From Pseudomonas sp. RIT409 (GTDB taxonomy: Bacteria; Pseudomonadota; Gammaproteobacteria; Pseudomonadales; Pseudomonadaceae), in NCBI RefSeq assembly GCF_003052515.2, contig NZ_QARE02000021.1:1-64000 (forward strand): 64,000 nucleotides of DNA, given 5' to 3'. Under the pieces are notes generated by a model. The model did no database searches and had not been told where the DNA came from. It was given only the letters and a program-made list of their open reading frames with translations. Position numbers and translations under genes: made by a program. Below, piece after piece: positions 43,736-53,043 of this stretch; the first letter of the stretch is position 1, and each line of letters starts with the position of its first letter.

Positions 43736-44419
43736 ATGACCATGTCTGCTTCAAATGAAACGCTCTATGCTGACCGCATTGTTGCAGGTCAAAGCTTGGT
43801 CACACTGCTATTGCATTACGCTCATCAACCATCGGTTGTCGTATTGGCACTCCCGCGTGGGGGTGTCCCCGTGGCGTATGAAGTGGCCACTGCGCTGAAC
43901 GTTCGACTCGACGTGATGCTGGTTCGCAAACTGGGTGTGCCGTCACATGAGGAGTACGCAATGGGCGCGATTGCCAGTGGCGGAGTGAAAATCCTTAATG
44001 AAGGTGCGCTGCATGCCTATGAGGTTGGTGCCAGTCAGCTTCAAGAGGTGTTGGACCGTGAGGCTGGGGAGTTGCAGCGCCGTGAGCAGGTCTATCGAGT
44101 GGGACGGGCGCCGTTGCAGCTCAAGGACCAGACCGTGATCCTGATCGATGACGGAATGGCCACCGGTGCCACCATGATGGCCGCCGTTCATGCGGTACGG
44201 ACTTATTCACCTGCGCGCATCGTCGTAGCAGTGCCTGTGGCTGCACTCGAACCTCTTGAGGTGCTCCGCGGGGAGGTCAACGAAGTCATCTGTCCGATGG
44301 TGCCGCAATGGCTGATATCCGTGGGTTACTGGTACCAGAATTTCCCTCAAGTCTCCGATCAGGATGTCATTGCGCTGCTCAAGCGCGCATGGATGAGAGA
44401 GGCCCAGGCAACTCTTTGA
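43736..44419 (+). CDS. Phosphoribosyltransferase-family protein
   Basis: A 227-residue type I phosphoribosyltransferase-fold protein. The PRPP-binding loop is TVILIDDGMATGATMMAA (about 139-156), and an early motif VVLALPRGGVPVAYEVA is typical of the family often encoded beside erythromycin-esterase-like and Usp genes. The nucleobase substrate is not evident. I chose the first ATG of ATGACCATG, with GAGGTG just upstream; an earlier TTG is less likely. The perfect Anr box lies upstream. The erythromycin-esterase-like gene is convergent, 75 bp away. Confidence 0.85.
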   Translation: MTMSASNETLYADRIVAGQSLVTLLLHYAHQPSVVVLALPRGGVPVAYEVATALNVRLDVMLVRKLGVPSHEEYAMGAIASGGVKILNEGALHAYEVGASQLQEVLDREAGELQRREQVYRVGRAPLQLKDQTVILIDDGMATGATMMAAVHAVRTYSPARIVVAVPVAALEPLEVLRGEVNEVICPMVPQWLISVGYWYQNFPQVSDQDVIALLKRAWMREAQATL

Positions 44420-44494
44420 AGGTGTCCATCCGACCGGCTCTCGACTTCGATATCATCGTGCACAGCCTCTTGGCAAAGAGGCTTGCCCGCATGT

Positions 44495-45862
44495 TCATAC
44501 GCCAAACGGGTAAAGCTCATTTTCTGGCTCCATATGCTGGGATTCAGGAAGGGGCAGGGCGGTTACCGACCGCGTCTGTTCAAACCAGATCATTGCGTCG
44601 AACTGATCCGCCAACACCGACTCAAAGTAGTGGCTCATGCGTTCGGTGTCGGGGCGGTAGATGACCCCGATGGCGCGGGCGAGCAGCGGGATGCAAAGGC
44701 TCTCACGCAGCGCGTTTCGGCCCGGGTTGCGCCAGTCGGTAAGAGATGCGGCGACGCCGGCTTTGAGAAATTGGTGTTCCCAGCTGTCTGGTCGGGACGC
44801 AAGAACGTCTTTGATCTGCATTTCGCCATCCCAGTCATCGGCGGCGGCGACTTGACCGCGGTCTGTCGCCATGCCAATGAGCACGACATCCCTGCCAAAG
44901 GCTTGGCGGGCCAGTTGACCTATATTGAACTGCCCCTTCCATCCCATCTCGGTTGCACCCGCGTTGCCGATATGGGAATTGTGAGCCCAGACCACAGCCC
45001 TGGCGTCGGATCCGCGGTGTTCCAATAGTGCACGCAGTGTGTCGAACATGTGCCTGTCACGCAGATTCCACGAGGTCGTGGACCCTCGGTAGATCGCTCG
45101 GTAGTACTGCTCAGCGGCCATCACCACCCGCGCATTTTGCGTCGCATTGAAGAGCACTTCGTCGTTCTGAACGAGTCCCGTCAGTTGCTCTGCCAGCATG
45201 ACATTGAGCTGCTCGACGACGCCTTCTTCACAGGGCATTACCCCGTCACGCTCGACGAAATGGCCATACAGCGAAGGGTCATCCTGCCACGGTGTCAGAC
45301 AGCCATAGCGGCGTCTCGCTTCGCCGGCCTGCTTCGCGTCGACACGATCAAGATAGCTCAGCACCTCATGTATGGAATTGCGTAAGCTGTAGACATCCAA
45401 CCCGCGGAATTCGACGCGAAGGCTGGGCTGCAGTGAGTGATTGTAGTCATGCAGCCAGTGGGTAAATGCCTTCACTTCACTGTTACGCCACATCCAGGTC
45501 GGGAACCGGCTGAAGATGTGGCGCTTCCAAGCCGAGTGCGCTAGATCTCGGACGTATTGATCGACGTGGCCGGCGTCCGGCCAGTCCGCCTCTGCAGCGA
45601 CGATATTGAACCCGTGCCGTTCAATCAGCCGTCGCGTGATCGCAGCGCGGGCGAGATAGAAATCGCGAGTGCCGTGGGTCGCCTCGCCAATCATTACAAC
45701 CCGCGAGTCGGCATAGCGGTCGAACAACTGGCCGAATTCAGGTGTGTCTATCTCCGGCAGCGGTTCAGCGTATTGGCGTAGCAAAGGTGGCAGATGAGCT
45801 ACGTCGATGGACGGTTGCTTGCCATGGAGTGTTTCCAGCCATTGATGGGAGGTCATGTTCAT
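44495..45862 (-). CDS. Erythromycin-esterase-like hydrolase
   Basis: A 455-residue protein of the EreA/EreB-like superfamily. VVMIGEATHGTRDFY (about 55-69) holds the catalytic Glu-His region and AVVWAHNSHIGNA (about 290-302) the second His motif. True macrolide resistance is not implied: chromosomal members of this family, often beside phosphoribosyltransferases, have unknown substrates. AAGGGG lies 9 bp before the ATG; a second ATG two codons later is possible. No Anr-like box lies at the usual distance, although one between it and polX (46016-46029) might act on both. Confidence 0.87.
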   Translation of the reverse strand: MNMTSHQWLETLHGKQPSIDVAHLPPLLRQYAEPLPEIDTPEFGQLFDRYADSRVVMIGEATHGTRDFYLARAAITRRLIERHGFNIVAAEADWPDAGHVDQYVRDLAHSAWKRHIFSRFPTWMWRNSEVKAFTHWLHDYNHSLQPSLRVEFRGLDVYSLRNSIHEVLSYLDRVDAKQAGEARRRYGCLTPWQDDPSLYGHFVERDGVMPCEEGVVEQLNVMLAEQLTGLVQNDEVLFNATQNARVVMAAEQYYRAIYRGSTTSWNLRDRHMFDTLRALLEHRGSDARAVVWAHNSHIGNAGATEMGWKGQFNIGQLARQAFGRDVVLIGMATDRGQVAAADDWDGEMQIKDVLASRPDSWEHQFLKAGVAASLTDWRNPGRNALRESLCIPLLARAIGVIYRPDTERMSHYFESVLADQFDAMIWFEQTRSVTALPLPESQHMEPENELYPFGV

Positions 45863-46015
45863 GAACGTTATCCCCTTGAGGTGGGTCGTTCTCAGCAGCG
45901 TTACGCGCTATGCCGGGTGCTCCGGCACGGGGCCGATCGGTTCGCGGCACATTGATTGACCCCATGCCTCATGGGGACTGCTGACTTATTCCACTGCGAC
46001 TTCGTGGGTGATTGG

Positions 46016-46029
46016 TTGAGGTTTGTCAA
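46016..46029. promoter_or_regulatory. FNR/Anr-like box upstream of polX
   Basis: TTGAGGTTTGTCAA matches eight of ten consensus positions with symmetric deviations. The centre is 64 bp before polX, the same spacing as at cydP, the cytochrome gene and the fused ATPase. Confidence 0.55.
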
Positions 46030-46086
46030 TAAACCAGACCATTCAGGGGTAGAGGATTCTTCAGGCTTATCGAGAAGAGCTCATCC

Positions 46087-47838
46087 ATGGCGCAGCTACA
46101 CGGTGTTTTATACCCAAAGTATTCTGGCAACGATGTCATTGCGGTTCACTTCGACGAGATGGCTGACCTGCTGGCGCTTCAGGGTGCCAATCCCTTCAGA
46201 ATTCGCGCGTATCGTAATGCAGCAAGTACCGTGCGAAGGACGAACATCGATTTGGCGCAGGTTATCGCCTGCGGAAAACCGCTGCCCAAATTGCAGGGTG
46301 TTGGTGATGATCTGGCCAGCAAGATCAGGGAAATCGTCACCACCGGAGACTGCGCTCTCCGTCAACGCTTGCGTGCCACGGTGCCGTCGGGGATGGTCGA
46401 ATTGTTATCCATCGCAGGTCTTGGCCCTAAGCGAGTCGGCCGCCTTTATCAGGAACTGGGCGTCGAGAACATTCAGCAGTTGTGCCAAGCCGCTCAACAG
46501 GGCCGCATTCGCCAGTTGACCGGTTTTGGCCGGAAGATAGAGGCACAATTGTTGAATTCAGCGCTGAGGGGACTCAATAAGCATCGGCGCTTTCCGCTGG
46601 CTGACGTCGCTCCGCTGGCTCAGGGGTTGATTCGAGAAATTGCCCGCATTCCGGGCGTCGAGCAAGCCACTGTCGCAGGAAGTCTGCGACGCATGCGCGA
46701 CACGGTTGGCGACATCGATATCCTGGTGGCTGCTGGGCCGGAGGTAGGTGTCATCGCACGGTTCATTCAGCTTGAGACGGTATCCACTGTACTGACGAAG
46801 GGGCATACCCGGGCAAGTGTTTTGCTCAGATCGGGCTTGCAGGTTGATCTGCGCGTCATCAACCCGGACGTTTACGGGGCCGCGCTCGTGTATTTCACCG
46901 GCAGCAAGTTGCACAATATTGCGCTCAGGAAAATGGCGCACAAAGCCGGTCTTAAACTCAGTGAGTACGGCCTGTTCGGGGCCCACGAAACCTTCACGTG
47001 CCGTGGCGAAGCCGACGTTTATCGAGCGCTGAAGTTGCCCTGGATTGCGCCCGAATTACGAGAGGACCGGGGTGAAATACAGGCCGCGCTGGCTGGCCAA
47101 TTACCCAGGCTGGTCGAACGGGGTGACCTCAAAGGTGACCTGCACGTCCATACGCTGGACTCGGATGGTCTTAACAGTATCGAAGAAATGGCGTTGGCCG
47201 CGCGAAAATCGGGGTTGGAGTATCTTGCGATCACGGACCATTTCCATTCGCTTCAGATGGCCCACGGTCTGAGCCGTGAGCGTCTGCTCCAACAGATCGA
47301 TCAGATAGATGCCCTTAACGCGCGTATGGGCGGAGTCACACTGCTCAAAGGCATTGAGGTCGATATTCTCGAGGACGGTAGTCTGGGCCTGCCTGATGAT
47401 GTCCTGAGTCGCCTGGATGTGGTGATAGGAGCCGTTCACACCCATTTCAACCTGTCACGGAGCAAACAGACGGCGCGCTATTTGAAGGCTATTGAACATC
47501 CTTATTTCTCTATCCTTGCACACCCGCTTTGCCGGCTCATCAACAAGCGCGAGCCGGTAGACCTGGATCTGGACGCAGTTATCAGGGCCGCTGCTGCTCG
47601 TGGCTGTAGTCTTGAACTCAATGCACAACCTGAGCGGATGGATCTTTTTGATATCCATTGCCAGCACGCAAAAAGTGAAGGTGTACTCATCAGCGTCAGC
47701 TCCGATGCACGTGGTGTGGCTGATTTCTCCAATTTGTACTTTGGAGTGGCCCAAGCCCGAAGGGGCTGGCTGCGAGGCCAGGACGTACTCAACACACGTC
47801 CCGTCTGCGCCATCAAGTCTCTTCAGTGCGGAGTATGA
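46087..47838 (+). CDS. polX: PolX: family-X DNA polymerase with PHP exonuclease domain
   Basis: A 583-residue PolX. The N-terminal part (FDEMADLLALQGANPFRIRAY) is the 8-kDa-like domain, followed by two helix-hairpin-helix motifs (PKLQGVGDDLASKI, SIAGLGPKRVG). The polymerase catalytic Asp pair is in GDIDI (209 and 211). The C-terminal PHP domain begins at DLHVHTLDSDG (about 350) and ends with SSDARGVADFSN. PolX fills gaps in base excision repair and can proof-read via PHP. PolX is uncommon in Pseudomonas core genomes, in keeping with an accessory location. Confidence 0.93.
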   Translation: MAQLHGVLYPKYSGNDVIAVHFDEMADLLALQGANPFRIRAYRNAASTVRRTNIDLAQVIACGKPLPKLQGVGDDLASKIREIVTTGDCALRQRLRATVPSGMVELLSIAGLGPKRVGRLYQELGVENIQQLCQAAQQGRIRQLTGFGRKIEAQLLNSALRGLNKHRRFPLADVAPLAQGLIREIARIPGVEQATVAGSLRRMRDTVGDIDILVAAGPEVGVIARFIQLETVSTVLTKGHTRASVLLRSGLQVDLRVINPDVYGAALVYFTGSKLHNIALRKMAHKAGLKLSEYGLFGAHETFTCRGEADVYRALKLPWIAPELREDRGEIQAALAGQLPRLVERGDLKGDLHVHTLDSDGLNSIEEMALAARKSGLEYLAITDHFHSLQMAHGLSRERLLQQIDQIDALNARMGGVTLLKGIEVDILEDGSLGLPDDVLSRLDVVIGAVHTHFNLSRSKQTARYLKAIEHPYFSILAHPLCRLINKREPVDLDLDAVIRAAAARGCSLELNAQPERMDLFDIHCQHAKSEGVLISVSSDARGVADFSNLYFGVAQARRGWLRGQDVLNTRPVCAIKSLQCGV

Positions 47839-47848
47839 CCAATATCAA
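47835..47848. promoter_or_regulatory. Weak FNR/Anr-like box upstream of adh1
   Basis: ATGACCAATATCAA matches eight of ten consensus positions and overlaps the polX stop. The centre is 75 bp before the adh1 ATG. Confidence 0.4.
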
Positions 47849-47916
47849 GTTTTGAGCTGCACATCAGCGCAAACTGATCATTCCCAAGCAGAGAATGCGA
47901 AGGCAAGGAGGTCAGT

Positions 47917-48990
47917 ATGAGCCTGATGAAGGCCGCTGTGTTCGTTGAAAAAAATCGCATTGTCCTAGAAGACAAACCCATTCCTGACGTCGGACCGCTC
48001 GACGCCCTTGTACGCATTACCACGACAACACTGTGCGGCACCGATCTGCATATCCTCAAGGGCGAGTACCCGGTCGTGCCTGGGCTGATCGTCGGTCATG
48101 AACCTGTCGGGGTGATCGAGCGTCTGGGCAGTCAGGTCAAAGGCTTCGCAGAAGGGCAACGTGTGATCGCAGGGGCCATTACACCCAGCGGACACAGTTA
48201 CGCCTGTCTCTGCGGTTGCGGGGCGCAGGATGGTCCAGCAACGCGACACGGCTTCAAGGCGGCGGGGGGCTGGAAGCTCGGCAACACGATCGATGGATGC
48301 CAGGCCGAATACGTGCGGATTCCAGATGCCATGGCCAATCTTTGTGCCATACCGGACACGTTGAGCGATGAGCAAGTGCTGATGTGTCCGGACATCATGT
48401 CTACGGGTTTTTCCGGTGCCGAGCGCGGTGAAATTGCCATTGGCGATACGGTGGCGGTCTTCGCCTTAGGTCCTATCGGGCTATGTGCAGTCGCGGGTGC
48501 GCGGTTGAGAGGGGCGTCGCGCATCATCGGCATCGACACCGTCACCGAGCGTCTCAAAGTGGCGCGAAAAATGGGCGCGACCGATGTGATCGATTTCAAG
48601 ACCGCAGATGTGGTCGAGCAGGTGTTGGCACTGACCGATGGTCGGGGCGTCGATGTGTCGATTGAAGCGTTGGGTACGCAGACCACGTTCCAGTGGGCGC
48701 TGCAGACACTGCGGCCAGGCGGACGGCTGTCTAGCCTGGGCGTATATTCCCAGGATCTGAATATTCCCCTCGGCGGGTTTGCTGCGGGGCTGGGGGATTA
48801 CAGCATCGTCAGCACCCTCTGCCCCGGTGGCAAGGAGCGTATGCGCCGTCTGATGACTGTTGTCGCAGCGGGCTCCGTCGACCTGGCCCCTCTGGTTACC
48901 CACCGTTTCAAACTCGATCAGATCGAAGCAGCGTATGAGCTCTTCGCCCACCAGCGGGACGGGGTGATCAAGGTGGCTATTTCGCCTTGA
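47917..48990 (+). CDS. Zinc-dependent alcohol dehydrogenase 1
   Basis: A 357-residue medium-chain dehydrogenase. The catalytic zinc site is in TTLCGTDLHILKG and GHEPVG (His in position), and the NAD(P) fold motif is VFALGPIGLCAVAGA (about 175-189). The structural-zinc cysteine cluster is reduced to CLCGCGAQDG, unlike horse-liver-type enzymes. It resembles NAD(P)-dependent secondary-alcohol (isopropanol/butanediol type) dehydrogenases. AAGGAGG precedes the ATG. In an oxygen-limited setting it could reoxidise NADH by reducing an aldehyde or ketone; direction and substrate are inference. Confidence 0.88.
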   Translation: MSLMKAAVFVEKNRIVLEDKPIPDVGPLDALVRITTTTLCGTDLHILKGEYPVVPGLIVGHEPVGVIERLGSQVKGFAEGQRVIAGAITPSGHSYACLCGCGAQDGPATRHGFKAAGGWKLGNTIDGCQAEYVRIPDAMANLCAIPDTLSDEQVLMCPDIMSTGFSGAERGEIAIGDTVAVFALGPIGLCAVAGARLRGASRIIGIDTVTERLKVARKMGATDVIDFKTADVVEQVLALTDGRGVDVSIEALGTQTTFQWALQTLRPGGRLSSLGVYSQDLNIPLGGFAAGLGDYSIVSTLCPGGKERMRRLMTVVAAGSVDLAPLVTHRFKLDQIEAAYELFAHQRDGVIKVAISP

Positions 48991-49285
48991 ACGATCAGGC
49001 GCCCGTCCTGCGGATAAGGGCAGGGCTGACGCCATTCGCGTTCACAGGCTTTGGTTTCGATGAGTTTCCACTGCTGTCTCGTGAAGGGCGACTTGGCCCG
49101 CTTTGTGAGAAGGCTTATGGCGCTCCAGCGTTCAATCTGCACAAGCGGTTCACTGAGCAACGTGGCTCAAGCGTGTTGTATCAGTTCCCCCAATACCGCA
49201 AGACAGTGCAGGCATTGGAGAAACGGACATCGATCAGACAGACCTGCGAACCAGCGAGATCCTGACTTCACCAAGGAGCATGATC

Positions 49286-50170
49286 ATGAGCCAGTATCAA
49301 CGATTGTTGTTGGTCATTAACCCAGATTTGCGCCATTCCCCGGCGATCCTACATGCTGCGGCGCTGGCCAGGGTATGCGCTGCAACTCTGCACATCACAG
49401 CCTTTGCATTACGCTCGAGCATGCTGGCGTTGCTTGAAAAGGAGGAGCGGGAAAAACTCCTCAAGACCTATCTTGAGGACCATCAGCGCTGGCTCGACAT
49501 CCAGGTGAAGCGCCTGCTTGATCGTGGTCTATCGGTCACCGCTGAGCTCATCTGTGCCGAAGACCTGCCGCACGATTTGCTTGATTACGTGAAAGAGCAA
49601 AATCCCGATCTCCTGATCAAGGACGTCGAGTATGAATCCATGCTCAAGCGGGCCTTTTTCACCCCGCTGGATTGGCGTCTGCTGCGCCACAGTTCCGTCC
49701 CTGTGTATCTGCTGGGTGGCTGGGAACATGCTTTGCCGCGCAAAATCGTGGCTGCGGTAGATATTTCCAGTGCCACCTCAACCGATGAGGAGCTGAATGA
49801 TCGCATCATTCGACACGCCTTGAGCCTGGCGGTGCAATGCGCCGCCGATTTGCACCTGTTGTATGCATGCGAGCGCTTCGTGGGGTATCTGGCTGATGTC
49901 TATGCCTTAGGTTTTGGTGATCTGATGGGGGCGTTGCACAGGGCTGAGGAACGAGCGCTCCGCGATCTGGGCGACCGCCATGGCATCGCTGCGGATCATG
50001 TGCATTTTGTGGCCGGCCCCGCTGTTTCCGTATTGAGCCAGTTCGCCGTACAGCGTGAGGTCGACATGGTCGTGATGGGGCGCGTCCGGCCCAAGGGACT
50101 TGAAAAGTGGCTGGGCAGCACGACCGAGCATGTCTTGTACCAAGTGTCCTGTGACGTGGTCGCGGTTTGA
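49286..50170 (+). CDS. UspE-like tandem universal stress protein 3
   Basis: A 294-residue tandem Usp protein. First half: LLLVINPDLRHSPAILHAAALA at the start and LLIKDVEYESMLKRAFFTPLDWRLLRHSSVPVY at its end, close in pattern to E. coli UspE. Second half: MVVMGRVRPKGLEKWLGSTTEHVLYQV, a nearly canonical nucleotide loop. I chose the second ATG because GGAG is 7 bp upstream of it; the first ATG is too near. No Anr-like box was found in the 295 bp upstream, unlike four of the other five paralogues. The upstream gap holds no recognisable gene. Confidence 0.88.
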   Translation: MSQYQRLLLVINPDLRHSPAILHAAALARVCAATLHITAFALRSSMLALLEKEEREKLLKTYLEDHQRWLDIQVKRLLDRGLSVTAELICAEDLPHDLLDYVKEQNPDLLIKDVEYESMLKRAFFTPLDWRLLRHSSVPVYLLGGWEHALPRKIVAAVDISSATSTDEELNDRIIRHALSLAVQCAADLHLLYACERFVGYLADVYALGFGDLMGALHRAEERALRDLGDRHGIAADHVHFVAGPAVSVLSQFAVQREVDMVVMGRVRPKGLEKWLGSTTEHVLYQVSCDVVAV

Positions 50171-50318
50171 CAGTACGCCTTTTGGGACAGTCGATATTCG
50201 CGGGTGAATCGGTAGGTCCCATCGTGCCGGAGATCTGCTGATCTGCCGCATTGGCTGGGGACTGTGCAGGTCGAGCGCTGCCTGTATTCTGCGGTGAACC
50301 TCGCGCTGACGTTATTCT

Positions 50319-50332
50319 CTGATCCATATCAA
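50319..50332. promoter_or_regulatory. FNR/Anr-like box upstream of usp4
   Basis: CTGATCCATATCAA, nine of ten consensus positions, centred 90 bp before the usp4 ATG. Placement matches the box of the paralogue at 21894. Confidence 0.75.
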
Positions 50333-50415
50333 GCGTGCCAAGTCGAGCTTGGAAACAATATATCCAGTGCCTCGGCGCGGCGAGTGCTGAGGATCATCCC
50401 GTCAGGAGGTGCGAG

Positions 50416-51342
50416 ATGGCCGAGATCGAACGCTTGTTACTCATTGCTCCACCACGGATGAACCGCACGCCAGCCTTCGACCGCGCAGCTGCGTTGGCAA
50501 AAGTCAAATCGGCTTCTCTTCATATAGTGGCGTTCGACTACGTCGAAGGCGTCGCTAAAGCTGCGCTCGCCAACGATGAGGCGATCCATGTCATGCGCGA
50601 GGGTTACATGGACAGGCATCGTCACTGGCTGGAGATGCAAGCCGATGGCATCAGACACCTGGGGGTGCAAGTCACGACAGAAGTGGTCTGGGTGGCTAAG
50701 CCATTCGACGAGATACTCGCGCATGTCCGAGGTATCAATCCGACCTTGGTGATCAAAGATCTGCACCACGAGTCGTGGCTGTCACGCGCCTTCTTTACCT
50801 CGTTGGACAGACGATTGCTGCATGATTGCCCGGTCGCGGTGCATTTGGTCGCCAGCGTGCGGCATGGCATTCCACGCAAGATTCTGGCCGCCGTGGACCT
50901 GTTTCGGGTCGACGATCATTTCGCACACCTGAACGATCAGATCATCATCACAGCTCTGCGCCTTGCCGAGCAGTGCGATGCTCAGTTGCACCTGCTGCAT
51001 GCCTACGATTTGTCCTATATCCACTCCCTCGATGGAGGTTCCGGATATCGGAACGCGGTCATGGATGAGTTATATGAGAACCAGCAACGGGCGTTTAGCT
51101 TTTTCGCCGACCTTTTCGGCGTACCGGCAGAGTGCAGGCACCTTGTCACCGGAAATCCTGTGCAGGTGATCGAGTCGTTCATGAACGACCACGACATCGA
51201 CGTCGTCGTTATGGGCACCGCACACCGTGATTGGATGAACCGATTACTGGGCAGTACCACTGCACACCTGGTCAACCATTTACCCAGCAGCCTGCTCACC
51301 GTTATCCCGCGAGCTGACGAAACGCCACGCGCGCAGGTATGA
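50416..51342 (+). CDS. UspE-like tandem universal stress protein 4
   Basis: A 308-residue tandem Usp protein, the closest relative of the one at 21894: both begin MADIERLLLIAPP or MAEIERLLLIAPP, share TPAFDRAAALAKVKSA and have LDGGxGYxxxVMDELY in the second half. The loop VVVMGTAHRDWMNRLLGSTT again has His where Gly is usual. AGGAGGT precedes the ATG. An alcohol dehydrogenase follows after 45 bp in the same direction, as a phosphorylase follows the sister gene. Each close paralogue therefore heads a metabolic-gene unit. Confidence 0.9.
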   Translation: MAEIERLLLIAPPRMNRTPAFDRAAALAKVKSASLHIVAFDYVEGVAKAALANDEAIHVMREGYMDRHRHWLEMQADGIRHLGVQVTTEVVWVAKPFDEILAHVRGINPTLVIKDLHHESWLSRAFFTSLDRRLLHDCPVAVHLVASVRHGIPRKILAAVDLFRVDDHFAHLNDQIIITALRLAEQCDAQLHLLHAYDLSYIHSLDGGSGYRNAVMDELYENQQRAFSFFADLFGVPAECRHLVTGNPVQVIESFMNDHDIDVVVMGTAHRDWMNRLLGSTTAHLVNHLPSSLLTVIPRADETPRAQV

Positions 51343-51387
51343 GCCGGCTGGAGCCGAACATCGAGCAGAAACATTCGGAGGCTTCGT

Positions 51388-52371
51388 ATGTACGCCATGT
51401 TGCTGCGCGCCCCTGGGACCCCGCTGGTGTACACCCGATTGCCTGACCGGCTGCCCGGCAATGATCAGGTTTTGATCGAAGTGGGTGCTTGCGGCGTTTG
51501 CCGAACGGATTTGCACGTCGTTGATGGCGAACTTGCGCATCCCCATCTGCCGCTGATTCCAGGGCATGAAATTGTTGGGCGCATCACAGCGCTGGGTAGA
51601 GGCGCCAATGGGTTGGCTCTCGGCCAGCGCGTCGGCGTGCCCTGGCTGGGACTGACATGTGGCGCGTGTGCCTATTGTCTGAGCGGGCACGAGAATCTGT
51701 GCGACCGTCCGGGCTTCACCGGTTACACCCTCGATGGGGGATTTGCCACGGCGGTCGTTGCCCATCAGCGCTATGTCTTCCCTCTCGGAGAGCGCGGCTC
51801 GGACGAGTCCCTTGCGCCACTGCTGTGCGCGGGGCTGATCGGCTGGCGAGCGCTGAGCATGGCAGGCCACGGCAGACGCCTGGGGTTGTATGGCTTCGGC
51901 GCCGCGGCTCACATCATCATTCAAGTGGCGATCGCGCAGGGAAGGGAGGTCTTCGCCTTTACCCGCCCAGGTGACGTGGCGGCGTGCACGTTCGCCCGAC
52001 AATTGGGGGCGATCTGGGCAGGCGGTTCGGATGAACACGGGCCGGAGCCGCTGGATGCGGCGATCATCTTCGCGCCTGTCGGCGCATTGGTTCCCGTGGC
52101 GCTGAGGGCTGTGCGCAAAGGTGGGCGGGTGGTATGCGCAGGCATACACATGAGCGACATTCCAGCCTTTGCCTATCGCTTGCTGTGGGAGGAGCGTTCG
52201 CTGCTGTCGGTCGCGAATCTCACCCGAGAAGACGGCGTGACGTTCTTGCAGTATGCCGCATCGATGGACATTGCCACTCACACCCGACCCTATCCCTTGC
52301 AGCAGGCTAACCAGGCCCTCGACGATCTACGCAATGGCAATCTGCAGGGCGCTGCGGTGCTGATTCCTTAA
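51388..52371 (+). CDS. Zinc-dependent alcohol dehydrogenase 2
   Basis: A 327-residue medium-chain alcohol dehydrogenase. Catalytic zinc site: GVCRTDLHVVDGEL and PGHEIVGRI. The structural-zinc motif is complete, with four cysteines in TCGACAYCLSGHENLC (about 90-105). Coenzyme fold: LGLYGFGAAAHIIIQVA. It resembles AdhA/AdhP-like ethanol dehydrogenases. CGGAGG precedes the ATG, 45 bp after usp4, so it is likely co-expressed from the Anr-like box there. The probable task is ethanol/acetaldehyde conversion with NADH turnover at low oxygen. Confidence 0.9.
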   Translation: MYAMLLRAPGTPLVYTRLPDRLPGNDQVLIEVGACGVCRTDLHVVDGELAHPHLPLIPGHEIVGRITALGRGANGLALGQRVGVPWLGLTCGACAYCLSGHENLCDRPGFTGYTLDGGFATAVVAHQRYVFPLGERGSDESLAPLLCAGLIGWRALSMAGHGRRLGLYGFGAAAHIIIQVAIAQGREVFAFTRPGDVAACTFARQLGAIWAGGSDEHGPEPLDAAIIFAPVGALVPVALRAVRKGGRVVCAGIHMSDIPAFAYRLLWEERSLLSVANLTREDGVTFLQYAASMDIATHTRPYPLQQANQALDDLRNGNLQGAAVLIP

Positions 52372-52415
52372 CCGGAGGAACACCTGTGAGTCGTGCCGGC
52401 AACATGCACAGTAGG

Positions 52416-52838
52416 TCATTTCTTCCAATACTTCTGCATTTCGATGAAAAGGAAGGAGGCCGTCCAAGTGATCAGCACGAGGCCGGTCAAGGCTTCCAGT
52501 CCCGTCAAAAACTTCAGCGGGCCGATGGGAGTTATGTCGCCAAAACCGATGGTCGTGAAGGTGGTGAAAGAAAAGTACACCGAGTCCAGAAAGCTGCCGT
52601 CATGGTTGCCCGTCAGCTTGCCCATGCTGTCGGAAGCGTTCATCAGGTAATAGCCCAATGCGAATATCCACACTTCGATGGCATGGGCCACCAGGGCGCC
52701 CAATACACCGAACACCACTCTGAATCGGTGCCAGATGTTTAGCGCCGGCATCAACAGGTTCAATCGCAGCAGGCACTCGTAGTGAACGAAGACGGCGCTG
52801 GTGATGATCAAAAAGTTGATGAAGGTGGCGAAGATCAT
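52416..52838 (-). CDS. Small two-pore-helix K+-channel-like protein
   Basis: A 140-residue membrane protein with three to four hydrophobic segments. The C-terminal half is a K+-channel core: pore helix FSFTTFTTIGFGDITPIG (about 90-107) contains the selectivity filter TIGFGD, followed by a last membrane helix. No cytoplasmic RCK or cyclic-nucleotide domain is present, so gating is unclear. It is divergent from usp5 and shares with it an Anr-like site centred 104 bp upstream. It might adjust membrane potential in energy-starved cells; this is inference. Confidence 0.85.
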   Translation of the reverse strand: MIFATFINFLIITSAVFVHYECLLRLNLLMPALNIWHRFRVVFGVLGALVAHAIEVWIFALGYYLMNASDSMGKLTGNHDGSFLDSVYFSFTTFTTIGFGDITPIGPLKFLTGLEALTGLVLITWTASFLFIEMQKYWKK

Positions 52839-52935
52839 GACATGTTCTCCCGGACCTCATCAGTCTGCGATGGGGCGAGGCCACAAACGTTGACGCAGAT
52901 CATCCGGCCGACTGCCTGCCTTGCATGGGGAAATT

Positions 52936-52949
52936 ATGATCTGCATCAA
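52936..52949. promoter_or_regulatory. FNR/Anr-like box between the channel gene and usp5
   Basis: ATGATCTGCATCAA, nine of ten consensus positions. Its centre is about 104 bp from the channel start and 101 bp from usp5, almost the middle, so it may serve both directions. Confidence 0.75.
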
Positions 52950-53043
52950 TTCCACGCCCGAGCCAATCTCCACACTGATCATGAATGCGCCGCCGACGGC
53001 TTTGCACGGCGGTGTCAGGTTCTAACCTACGTCTGAGGTTGCC

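Noticed and set aside
44495..45862. Reading the erythromycin-esterase-like gene as an antibiotic resistance gene
   Set aside because: Only superfamily motifs are visible; chromosomal members next to phosphoribosyltransferases have no shown macrolide activity.
45960..45976. Inverted repeat CCCCATG-CCT-CATGGGG upstream of polX
   Set aside because: A short 7-bp stem with a 3-nt loop and no T-run; no function can be supported.
48991..49285. Short frames on both strands between adh1 and usp3
   Set aside because: They overlap each other, lack ribosome-binding sites and are not recognised; probably non-coding.
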